64,000 bases of DNA from Orrella daihaiensis (GTDB taxonomy: Bacteria; Pseudomonadota; Gammaproteobacteria; Burkholderiales; Burkholderiaceae_B): contig NZ_CP063982.1 of assembly GCF_022811525.1 (NCBI RefSeq), positions 62,001 through 126,000 on the forward strand. The letters are read 5' to 3'. A program made the translations under genes and the position numbers. A model generated the notes under the pieces. It saw only the letters and a program-made list of their open reading frames with translations. It was not told the DNA's origin and did not search any database. Shown here one piece after another: positions 54,434 to 64,000 of the stretch (its first letter is position 1; every line of letters begins with the position of its first letter).

Positions 54434-55051
54434 ATGAAAACTGCCATCTCGAAATGGAATGAACGATTCCTCGCCTCTGACGATTATGTGTTTGGTAAAG
54501 AACCAAACGCATTTCTGGTCAAACACGCTACACCCCGAATCAAACCCGGCATGACCGTACTGGCTGTGGCCGACGGTGAAGGTCGCAATGGCGTGTGGTT
54601 AGCCGAGCAAGGCTGTGAAGTGTGGTCGGTTGATTCAGCACCGGCTGCATCAGAAAGAGCCCGAGCACTGGCGGCCGAACGTGGTGTCAACATGCACGTA
54701 GTGACAGCAGACGCTACCGAGATGGACTGGGATGCCCGACAGTACGACATGGTAGTCGGTATCTTTTTTCAGTTTGCCAACCCCAAGTTACGGGCCGAGC
54801 TGTTTAAAGGCATGAAGCAAGCCACCCGATCCGGTGGATACCTTCTCATCGAAGGCTATGGCCTTAAACAACTGGAGTACAAGACCGGTGGCCCCGGGAT
54901 CCCGGAGCACCTCTACACCCTTGACCTCATGCGCGAACACTTTGGTGACATGCAAGTCGAGGTACTCGAGGAATACGACGCCGCACTAAGTGAAGGCAAA
55001 GGCCATCAAGGGATGTCAGCCTTGGTGGATCTGGTGGCCCGTAAGCCATAA
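54434..55051 (+). CDS. Class I SAM-dependent methyltransferase (TehB-like)
   Basis: A 205-aa enzyme: KWNERFLASDDYVFGKEPNAFL at the N-terminus is typical of thiopurine/tellurite-type methyltransferases. VLAVADGEGRNGVWLAEQG is motif I, with Ala-Asp-Gly replacing the more usual Leu-x-Gly-Cys-Gly. SVDSA (motif II) and GGYLLIEGY follow. It is 12 bp after ilvE and probably cotranscribed. Substrate unknown. Confidence 0.85.
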   Translation: MKTAISKWNERFLASDDYVFGKEPNAFLVKHATPRIKPGMTVLAVADGEGRNGVWLAEQGCEVWSVDSAPAASERARALAAERGVNMHVVTADATEMDWDARQYDMVVGIFFQFANPKLRAELFKGMKQATRSGGYLLIEGYGLKQLEYKTGGPGIPEHLYTLDLMREHFGDMQVEVLEEYDAALSEGKGHQGMSALVDLVARKP

Positions 55052-55081
55052 AAATCCAGCCTGTCGTTTCAGACTGAAATC

Positions 55082-56116
55082 TCAACTGGTCTGTTGGAGT
55101 TTGGCGTCATACCAGGCGCGTGATCGGTTCACCATGCGCACAAGCCACAGCATCACGGGTACCTCGATCAGCACACCCACCACCGTGGCCAAGGCCGCGC
55201 CACTGTCAAAGCCATAAAGTACGATGGCCACGGCCACCGCCAACTCAAAAAAGTTCGAAGCGCCAATCATGGTCGACGGCCCCGCCACATCGTGACGCAC
55301 ACGGCAACGTAAATTCAACCAATAACCAAGACCTGCAATCAACAGGCCTTGCAACAAGATCGGCACAGCCAGCATGGCGATGATGAGTGGTTGCTCAATA
55401 ATCGCTTGCCCTTGAAATGAAAACAACAGCACTAATGTGGCCAACAACGCCATGATGGTGAACGGACCAATCCGTTCAAGCATGCGTGCATACGCCTGTG
55501 GTCCCTTTTGCATGAGGCGCTTGCGCGCCCATTGAGCGATCGCCAACGGAATGACGATATAGATCACCACCGACAACAACAGAGTATCCCAAGGCACCGG
55601 AATCGAAGACACCCCGAGCAACAACGCCACGATCGGCGCAAAGGCAAACACCATCACCAGGTCGTTCAGTGCCACCTGACTGATGGTGAAGTTCGCATCG
55701 CCTTTGCACAAATTGCTCCAAACAAACACCATGGCGGTACATGGCGCAGCTCCAAGCAGTATCAGACCAGCAATGTAGCTATCGATCTGGTCTGCCGGCA
55801 ACCACGGTTTGAACACGTAACCGATAAAGAGCCAACCGAGAGCAGCCATGGTGAAGGGTTTGATGGCCCAGTTCACCACCAGGGTGATGCCAATGCCCGC
55901 GCGCTGTTGCCATACATCCGCAATGCGCGAGAAATCTATTTTCATGAGCATCGGAATGATCATGATCCAGATCAGTAAACCTACCGGAAGATTGACGTGT
56001 GCAATCTCCAGCTTGCCAACGAACTGGGCTAGCCCCGGTGCGACATTACCAATCGCAATGCCCGCCACCATGCACAACACCACCCAGACGCTTAAGTACC
56101 GCTCAAAGACACTCAT
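55082..56116 (-). CDS. acr3: Acr3-type arsenite efflux permease
   Basis: A 344-aa, ten-TM permease of the BASS superfamily. IWIMIIPMLMKIDF, ILLGAAPCTAMVFVWSNL (with the conserved Cys) and MIGASNFFELAVAVA are Acr3 signatures. It exports arsenite. Start ATG 56116 overlaps the arsC stop by four bases. Last gene of the arsenic operon. Confidence 0.95.
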   Translation of the reverse strand: MSVFERYLSVWVVLCMVAGIAIGNVAPGLAQFVGKLEIAHVNLPVGLLIWIMIIPMLMKIDFSRIADVWQQRAGIGITLVVNWAIKPFTMAALGWLFIGYVFKPWLPADQIDSYIAGLILLGAAPCTAMVFVWSNLCKGDANFTISQVALNDLVMVFAFAPIVALLLGVSSIPVPWDTLLLSVVIYIVIPLAIAQWARKRLMQKGPQAYARMLERIGPFTIMALLATLVLLFSFQGQAIIEQPLIIAMLAVPILLQGLLIAGLGYWLNLRCRVRHDVAGPSTMIGASNFFELAVAVAIVLYGFDSGAALATVVGVLIEVPVMLWLVRMVNRSRAWYDAKLQQTS

Positions 56117-56619
56117 GCAGTTGTTCTACCAATCTCATCGACCTTCGATTGTAGAGACAAGCGGTCCAGTTTTTCGATCGGCAGCTCGACAAATATCTCA
56201 AGTCGACGCCGGATCTGACGTAACGCATCGCCAAATGCTGTCATCTGAAGCGCCTCATTGCCGGTTACCGCGGCTGGATCGCTGACACCCCAGTGCGCTG
56301 TCATCGGCTGCCCCGGCCAAGCCGGACACACTTCGCCAGCCGTGTCGTCACAAACGGTAAACACGAAGTCCATCACTGGCGCATCCGGTTTGCCAAACTC
56401 GGCCCAGTCCTTGGGCCGTAACTGATCCAACGGATAGTCCAGCCCCTTGAGCACTTCGAAAGTCAGCGGATGCACCGCCTGGGCTGGCTGGCTGCCGGCA
56501 CTGTAGGCCTTGAAACGACCCTGGGCCATGCGGTTTAACAATACCTCGGCAATCTGGCTGCGCGCTGAATTGGCGCGGCACAAGAACAGAACATTCCAGG
56601 GTCGATCTTCTGTGGTCAT
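56113..56619 (-). CDS. arsC: Arsenate reductase, thioredoxin-coupled LMW-PTP type
   Basis: A 168-aa reductase. The P-loop Cys14-x5-Arg20 (CRANSAR) and the redox pair Cys90/Cys98 in TVCDDTAGEVCP match the thioredoxin-dependent ArsC type. It reduces arsenate to arsenite for Acr3. It overlaps arsR and acr3 by four bases each. Confidence 0.95.
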   Translation of the reverse strand: MTTEDRPWNVLFLCRANSARSQIAEVLLNRMAQGRFKAYSAGSQPAQAVHPLTFEVLKGLDYPLDQLRPKDWAEFGKPDAPVMDFVFTVCDDTAGEVCPAWPGQPMTAHWGVSDPAAVTGNEALQMTAFGDALRQIRRRLEIFVELPIEKLDRLSLQSKVDEIGRTTA

Positions 56620-56987
56620 GATGTTTCCGATTTAGGTTTGGACGTGCAACGTGGCGTTGACGTTGCATTTGGCATACAGGGGTTACCGCCGCAACAGTTG
56701 TCCGTCAGAAACCCGAGCAATTCAGACATGGCATCGAATAATGCTGTGTAGATCACAAACCGGCCCTGTGTACGGGATGTCACCAAGCCACTTTGTTGCA
56801 ACGCACGCAAATGGAAATTCAAGGACGACGGCGGCATATCAAGTAACCGGGCCATCTCGCCAGCAGGCAAGCCGTTCGGACCGGCTTGCACCAACTCTCT
56901 AAAGAGCCGTAAGCGCACGGGATGGCCAATGGCAGCCAACATGGCGGCTGCTTGCTCGGTAGATACGGACTCGGTTTGTGTTTGCAT
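56616..56987 (-). CDS. arsR: ArsR-family arsenic-responsive repressor
   Basis: A 123-aa winged-helix repressor: AAMLAAIGHPVRLRLFRELV, GEMARLLDMPPSSLNFHLRALQ, and GLVTSRTQGRFVIY. Cysteines lie in the C-terminal NCCGGNPCMP rather than in the classical helix-3 CVCDLC box, as in ArsR proteins with C-terminal arsenite sites. ATG 56987 is used; the longer frame would run through the operator. Confidence 0.92.
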   Translation of the reverse strand: MQTQTESVSTEQAAAMLAAIGHPVRLRLFRELVQAGPNGLPAGEMARLLDMPPSSLNFHLRALQQSGLVTSRTQGRFVIYTALFDAMSELLGFLTDNCCGGNPCMPNATSTPRCTSKPKSETS

Positions 56988-56999
56988 GGGAAGGATTGT

Positions 57000-57019
57000 A
57001 TTTCGATAATTATCGAAAT
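57000..57019. promoter_or_regulatory. ArsR operator: perfect 20-bp palindrome
   Basis: ATTTCGATAATTATCGAAAT is a perfect palindrome 13 bp upstream of arsR and about 90 bp upstream of the divergent acyl-CoA synthetase gene. Sequence and location fit an ArsR binding site. Confidence 0.85.
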
Positions 57020-57105
57020 GTTTGTGAATTTTTAATGACAGGTTTTTAAATGGCGATTCCCTCAATGAGATTCCCGCTTCTAAACTGAACGAGTCCACTG
57101 TACTG

Positions 57106-59211
57106 ATGAAGGCATCCATGAACTCTGCCAGCTTGAACCGCCTGCTTTGCCCACAGACTGTCGCTGTGATCGGCGCCTCGGAAGACGCCTCACGCATCGG
57201 TGGCAAACCGATTGCTTATATGCTCAAGCAAGGTTTTGCGGGGACAATCTTGCCGGTTAATCCAAAACGCGAGACGGTTCAAGGCTTGAAAGCCTATCCG
57301 AGTATTGATGCCCTACCAGAGACACCGGATGTGGCCATCGTCGCTGTGCCAGCCTCAGCAGTGCTAGACACGGTCACGGCGCTGGCCAAGCGAGGCTGTG
57401 CCGGCGCGATTCTTTTTAGTGCCGGGTTTGCTGAAATCGGTGAAAAAGGGGCTGCACTACAAGATGAGATAGTGGCCATGGCCAAAGCCCATGGCATGCG
57501 CTTGATTGGCCCGAATTCACTGGGCATGATTAATCCACAAACTCATTTTTACGGTAGTTTTGCGACCGGTCTTGAGCTTGGCTTTCCTAAACCCGGTAAC
57601 GTCGCCATCGTGAGCCAGTCTGGCGCCTACGGCGCTCACCTGATGACGGCTGCGGTGGCTGCCGGCATTGGCCTATCAGCCATGGTCATGACCGGTAACG
57701 AGGCCGATCTGACTTTAGGCGACATCGTTGACCTACTGGTCGAGGATCCAAACACCAAGGTCATTGCCCTTTACTCCGAGGGTGTAAAAGAGGCCGATAC
57801 GCTGGTGGCCGCGCTTGAACGCGCCCGCCAAAAGCGCAAACCCGTGGTCATCATGAAGGTGGGACAAAGCGCATTGGGCCAAGCCGCTGCTTTGTCGCAC
57901 ACGGCGTCTATCGCCGGCGATGACAGGGTGTTTGACGCCGTCATGGCTGAACTAGGTGTCGTGCGAGTGCAAACCACCGAGCAAATGCTTGACATTGCGC
58001 GGCTAGCCACCCGTGGCATTTACCCGGCTGACAACACGCTCGGTGTGTTTACCGTCAGCGGTGGTGCTGGCGTGATTATTTCGGATGCCGCCGCACTACA
58101 TCAGCTTGCCATGCCACCCATGCCTGAATCCGCCCAGAAAAAACTGCTTGAACTCTTGCCATTTGCCACCCCTGTCAATCCAGTGGACACCACTGCACAG
58201 GTGCTAAATGACATGACGCTGATGCGAGCATTTACCGAATCACTCGTTGTCGACGGCGGCTACCGGTCCATTCTCGGATTTGTCACCTACACCGCCACAG
58301 CCGCTACCACCGGTGATCGCCTACGTGAGGAACTGAAGTCGCTCGGTCAGGCGCATCCTGATCGTCTGTTTGTATTGATTGCCTTGGGCGATGCCGACAA
58401 ACTCAGGCGTTATGAAGAAGATGGTTTCACCGTGTTTGAAGACCCAAGCCGGGCGGTGGCTGCAATTGCGGCCATGGGTCATTATGGTCAGGCGTTTGAT
58501 CGCCAACCTAAGCAAACGCCCCCTGCTATGGCAGCCATCACTTTGCCCGATACCACCCCAAGCGAAGCCACTGCCAAAGCCATTCTATCCGCGGCAGGGA
58601 TCTCAGTGGTTCCAGAGACTGTCTGTACAACACCAGAGCAAGCCATCGCCGCTAGTCAAGCTCTCAATGGTCCGGCAGTCCTTAAAATCGTCTCGCCCGA
58701 TATTCTCCACAAAACCGAGATGGGTGGCGTGCTGCTAAATGTGCAAGGCGATGACCAAATACGGGCAGGATTTCAGACGTTAATCGAGCGTGCCAAGCAA
58801 CATGACTCTGCCGCCAGAATTGAAGGCGTACTCGTTGCCAAACAAATGCAGGGTGGGGTGCAATGTCTGCTGGGCATTCAGCGTGACCCCGTGTTTGGCC
58901 CCATGGCCGTGTTTGGCTTAGGTGGCATATTTGTTGAAATTCTCGATGACGTGGTGCTACATCGCTGCCCATTTGGTGAAGACGTCGCGCTCGAGATGAT
59001 TCACAGCATCAAGGGCGCACCGCTGTTGCTCGGCGCACGCGGACAAGCAAAGGCAGATCTCAAGGCCTTGGCGAAGATGCTGGCCAAGCTGTCGGCCTTT
59101 GCTGTGGCCGCAGGCCCCAAGCTACAGTCCATCGACCTGAACCCGGTGTTTGTCATGCCTGAGGGCGAAGGGGTCTACGCCGCCGATGCGGTAATTACGT
59201 TGCAACCTTAG
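57106..59211 (+). CDS. NDP-forming acyl-CoA/acetyl-CoA synthetase, fused alpha-beta
   Basis: A 701-aa protein. A CoA-binding Rossmann domain (VAVIGASEDASRIGGKPIAYM) is followed by succinyl-CoA-ligase-like domains with the phospho-histidine His265 in LSHTASIAGDD. A C-terminal ATP-grasp domain (about 470-700) has AVLKIVSPDILHKTEMGGV and FGLGGIFVEILDDV. It interconverts acyl-CoA + NDP + Pi with the acid, CoA and NTP. The acyl substrate is unknown. A second in-frame ATG at 57118 could be the start. Confidence 0.9.
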   Translation: MKASMNSASLNRLLCPQTVAVIGASEDASRIGGKPIAYMLKQGFAGTILPVNPKRETVQGLKAYPSIDALPETPDVAIVAVPASAVLDTVTALAKRGCAGAILFSAGFAEIGEKGAALQDEIVAMAKAHGMRLIGPNSLGMINPQTHFYGSFATGLELGFPKPGNVAIVSQSGAYGAHLMTAAVAAGIGLSAMVMTGNEADLTLGDIVDLLVEDPNTKVIALYSEGVKEADTLVAALERARQKRKPVVIMKVGQSALGQAAALSHTASIAGDDRVFDAVMAELGVVRVQTTEQMLDIARLATRGIYPADNTLGVFTVSGGAGVIISDAAALHQLAMPPMPESAQKKLLELLPFATPVNPVDTTAQVLNDMTLMRAFTESLVVDGGYRSILGFVTYTATAATTGDRLREELKSLGQAHPDRLFVLIALGDADKLRRYEEDGFTVFEDPSRAVAAIAAMGHYGQAFDRQPKQTPPAMAAITLPDTTPSEATAKAILSAAGISVVPETVCTTPEQAIAASQALNGPAVLKIVSPDILHKTEMGGVLLNVQGDDQIRAGFQTLIERAKQHDSAARIEGVLVAKQMQGGVQCLLGIQRDPVFGPMAVFGLGGIFVEILDDVVLHRCPFGEDVALEMIHSIKGAPLLLGARGQAKADLKALAKMLAKLSAFAVAAGPKLQSIDLNPVFVMPEGEGVYAADAVITLQP

Positions 59212-59222
59212 CCAAGTAAAGC

Positions 59223-59576
59223 TCAGGCCGCCTGCAGCATAAACTCAACCTTCACCGCATCAAACGGAAACTGCACTTGACCTTGACCGTCCTGGTTTCT
59301 GCACACCACACCAGCGGCGATCAACGCAGTGATATCACTGTGGACTGCTTTGACATCCCGATTGACACGGCGCGCTGCCGCCCGAATAGACATTGGCCCG
59401 GCGCCACACATTGCCTTCAGCAATTCCCAACGCTTAGCGGTCAATACCTGCCATAGCAACTCTGGCGTTGCGAAGCCGATGCGCGCGCAGGGATCGGCTT
59501 TGCCCGTTTGCATAGCTCTGGCAGCATCAGCCAAACCCTTATTAAGGTCACGAAGGTCCAAAATCAATATGTTCAC
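59223..59576 (-). CDS. HVO_A0114/TumA-like winged-helix antitoxin or regulator
   Basis: A 117-aa HTH protein with MSIRAAARRVNRDVKAVHSDITALIAAGVV, the helix-turn-helix typical of the HVO_A0114/TumA family, often paired with a TumE toxin. No TumE-like frame is present upstream, so it is an orphan. The start is GTG 59576. It converges on the acyl-CoA synthetase gene with 11 bp between. Confidence 0.75.
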   Translation of the reverse strand: MNILILDLRDLNKGLADAARAMQTGKADPCARIGFATPELLWQVLTAKRWELLKAMCGAGPMSIRAAARRVNRDVKAVHSDITALIAAGVVCRNQDGQGQVQFPFDAVKVEFMLQAA

Positions 59577-59690
59577 TTTATCAACCTATTGTGTCTTAGC
59601 GGGAAAATTTGCCCATTTTGCTTTCGTCATATGTGGCAGCACACACTGCAACCAAACCAGACAACAGTTACACACCCCCCACAAACAACA

Positions 59691-59720
59691 AGTCCCGGCC
59701 AACATCGATTGGCCGGGACT
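59691..59720 (-). terminator. Rho-independent terminator of ssb
   Basis: AGTCCCGGCCAA and its exact complement TTGGCCGGGACT form a 12-bp stem with a 6-nt loop. Read leftwards it is followed by a T-rich tract (TTGTTGTTTGTG). Confidence 0.8.
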
Positions 59721-59765
59721 CGGTATTGCTTGGCTATCTGAAATGACCGCTAAGCGGTCGACTAC

Positions 59766-60245
59766 TCAAAACGGAATGTCGTCGTCCAGATCACCCAGAT
59801 TAGCGCTGCCACCCGCAGCAGGGGCTGCCGGTCGCTGTGCTTGAGGACGGGCTGCGGGACGCGAACCGCCTTCGTAGCCGCCGCCACCGCCACCCTCACC
59901 ACCCATGCCATCGCGCCCACCTAACATTTGCATCTGGTCGGCTATCACTTCCGTGGTGTATTGATCCTGCCCTTCCTTGTTCTGCCATTTGCGGGTGCGC
60001 AGGCGACCTTCGATATAGACCGGGCGACCTTTGCGCAGGTATTCACCGGCAATTTCAGCCAGACGGTTATACATGACCACGCGGTGCCACTCGGTTTCTT
60101 CGCGGCGCTCGCCGGTTGCCTTATCTTTCCAGTTGCTAGTGGTTGCAATCGAGATATTGCAAATCGCGCTGCCTTCAGCACTGTAGCGTACCTCTGGGTC
60201 ACGTCCCAGATTGCCCACCAGAATCACTTTATTGACCGATGCCAC
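59766..60245 (-). CDS. ssb: Single-stranded DNA-binding protein
   Basis: A 159-aa SSB. The OB fold is at residues 1 to about 110 ([57 protein letters not shown]). A Gly/Pro/Ala-rich linker and the acidic tip DDDIPF follow, which binds repair and replication partners. Encoded near uvrA as in other beta-proteobacteria. Confidence 0.97.
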   Translation of the reverse strand: MASVNKVILVGNLGRDPEVRYSAEGSAICNISIATTSNWKDKATGERREETEWHRVVMYNRLAEIAGEYLRKGRPVYIEGRLRTRKWQNKEGQDQYTTEVIADQMQMLGGRDGMGGEGGGGGGYEGGSRPAARPQAQRPAAPAAGGSANLGDLDDDIPF

Positions 60246-60376
60246 TCAGTTCTCCCTCACTCAAAATTTACCTTCGCTTGCGTCAGAAACCGCAATGTCG
60301 TCATGTTGCCTGACATAGCCGGACAACGGTGACAAAGTGCAGACGATTGCCCATCAGTGTATTCCACAACGGATGG

Positions 60377-61591
60377 CTAAGCAGCCGTTTTAGGCGCCGC
60401 CGTTGCCATCGGTGGCATGGTTAGGCGCCAGGTCACTAGCAGCCAGGCCACACTCAGTCCAGCGATCACCCAAAAAACCGCAACATGGCCCATGGACTGC
60501 ACCAGCCACCCGCCTAGAGCACCCCCAAGAAAGAGCCCGGTTGCCTGCGTGGTGTTGTAAACACCCAAAGCCAGACCCTTCAGTTCTGGCGGCGCGACCC
60601 TAGAGACCAGAGACGGTTGCAAGGCTTCAAGCACATTAAACGCCACAAAAAATGCTGTCAGCCAAAACAGCAACCAGGCCCAGTGCGCACCGGTCAACGC
60701 AAACCCCAGTCCGACCGCCACCAACCCAGCCACCGCCCACCGCAAAGTCTTGGGATGGGCGCGGCGCTTTTCTGTGAAGATGATGATGGGCACCATAAAC
60801 AGGAATGAAATAAACAGCACCGGCAAATAGACTTGCCACAAGCTGTCAGTCTGAATGCCACCTAGCTTGACCAGAAGGGGTGGCATCACCACAAACAACG
60901 CCACCTGGCTCAAGTGCAAGCAAAACACCCCAAAGTTCAAGCGCAATAGCCCAGGATGGATCAAGACATCTTTGGCTGGTGCCGGGTGCGCCGGTTTGGG
61001 GGCTTTGGGGGCGGCAGGCACCACGACAGCAGCCACCACAAAGGCCACCACGCCCAAGCCCGTGATCAACCAAAACAGGCCAGACAAGCCACCCCAACCC
61101 ACCATGAGCGGCGCAATCACCAGCGATAACGCAAACGACAAACCAATCGAAGCCCCGATCATGGCCATGGCCCGGGTACGCACCTCGGGACGGGTGGCGT
61201 CAGCGAGCCACGCGGTGACCGCCGCCGAAATCGCCCCCGAGCCCTGAATCGCCCGACCAATGGTGACCCAGAAGATATCGTCAGACAATGCACACATGAT
61301 GCTACCCAGCACAAACAGGGTAAGCCCGGTCAACACAATTGGGCGCCGACCAAACCGATCTGAGGCCATTCCAAACGGAATCTGCATGACAGCCTGTGTC
61401 AGCCCGTAGATACCCAGGGCTAATCCAACCTTAGCTGGATCCATGCCGCCATCCAGGCTCTTGGCCGCCACTGCAAACACGGGCAGCAACAAAAACAGCC
61501 CGAGCATGCGGGCAGCGAACAGTCCTGCTAAGGAAATACTGGCACGGCGCTCAGCGCTCGTGAGTGCCAAGCCAGGAGAGTGAGATTGCAT
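60377..61591 (-). CDS. MFS transporter (drug/metabolite exporter type)
   Basis: A 404-aa, 12-TM major facilitator. The motif A loop is GMASDRFGRRPIVLTGL, and AIQGSGAISAAVTAWLAD fits the drug/proton antiporter-1 family. Charged, Pro-rich central loop (about 205-220). ATG 61591 is taken as start; a longer frame to 61636 would enter the uvrA promoter region. Substrate unknown. Divergent from uvrA. Confidence 0.9.
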   Translation of the reverse strand: MQSHSPGLALTSAERRASISLAGLFAARMLGLFLLLPVFAVAAKSLDGGMDPAKVGLALGIYGLTQAVMQIPFGMASDRFGRRPIVLTGLTLFVLGSIMCALSDDIFWVTIGRAIQGSGAISAAVTAWLADATRPEVRTRAMAMIGASIGLSFALSLVIAPLMVGWGGLSGLFWLITGLGVVAFVVAAVVVPAAPKAPKPAHPAPAKDVLIHPGLLRLNFGVFCLHLSQVALFVVMPPLLVKLGGIQTDSLWQVYLPVLFISFLFMVPIIIFTEKRRAHPKTLRWAVAGLVAVGLGFALTGAHWAWLLFWLTAFFVAFNVLEALQPSLVSRVAPPELKGLALGVYNTTQATGLFLGGALGGWLVQSMGHVAVFWVIAGLSVAWLLVTWRLTMPPMATAAPKTAA

Positions 61592-61662
61592 AGAAAAACA
61601 TCCGTTGAGCGCGTTATAGTACCAAGTTACCCTCAAAATTCGTACCGGAGCCGCCTGTCGGC

Positions 61663-64000
<2,338 letters not shown>

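Noticed and set aside
60246..60376. Possible LexA (SOS) box near ssb or uvrA
   Set aside because: No CTGT-N8-ACAG sequence is present upstream of ssb or in the MFS-uvrA gap.

Overview
The window looks like chromosomal DNA of a betaproteobacterium, most likely Burkholderiales and perhaps Alcaligenaceae-like. The evidence is the housekeeping block on the right (fmdB-type zinc ribbon, DUF502 protein, aspS and an EEP phosphatase; then ssb, an MFS gene and divergent uvrA), moderate GC content, and a TRAP/TAXI transporter cluster typical of that order. The assignment rests on gene order recalled from known genomes, not on a search.

The left half (about 1-36 kb) is accessory. It opens with the end of an RloA-type ATPase gene followed by rloB (a putative defence pair). 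Next comes a GT41 (O-GlcNAc-transferase-like) glycosyltransferase facing away from a large DUF4214 protein. At 6.2-11.8 kb a UTRA-type GntR regulator is divergent from a catabolic operon: an isocitrate-lyase-family enzyme, a TAXI solute-binding protein, a fused TRAP permease and an isochorismatase-family hydrolase. At 11.8-25.5 kb lie three long surface/RTX-type genes. Two have an N-terminal DUF4214 domain; the third (18188-20503) has lost its start and N-terminal domain. Around them sit a decayed Fic gene, a tyrosine integrase and a transposon-like element with long imperfect inverted arms. A Crp-like regulator (25.7 kb) is divergent from the intact 829-aa gene, with a perfect TGTGA-N6-TCACA site between them. 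A methyltransferase, a tandem GT4 glycosyltransferase and a ManC-type GDP-mannose enzyme follow. Together with the GT41 gene they suggest a glycosylated surface layer or adhesin locus (inference). A frameshifted Fic gene (C8 tract) and a hipBA toxin-antitoxin pair close the accessory half.

The right half is mostly core functions. It holds argP/argO-type regulator and exporter genes, the aspS block, an amidase, and a nine-gene Mrp/Mnh-type cation/proton antiporter operon with ureidoglycolate lyase translationally coupled at its end. A HepT/MntA toxin-antitoxin pair, a GMC oxidoreductase, a branched-chain aminotransferase and a methyltransferase follow. Then come an arsR-arsC-acr3 arsenic operon with a perfect operator palindrome, a fused NDP-forming acyl-CoA synthetase, an orphan antitoxin-like regulator, ssb, an MFS exporter and the first ~780 codons of uvrA, which runs off the right edge.

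The most unusual material is at 15-26 kb: a promoterless, headless surface-protein cassette facing an intact, CRP-site-controlled paralogue across a transposon with inverted arms. This resembles a silent/expressed surface-antigen arrangement. I saw no tRNA, rRNA or CRISPR array.
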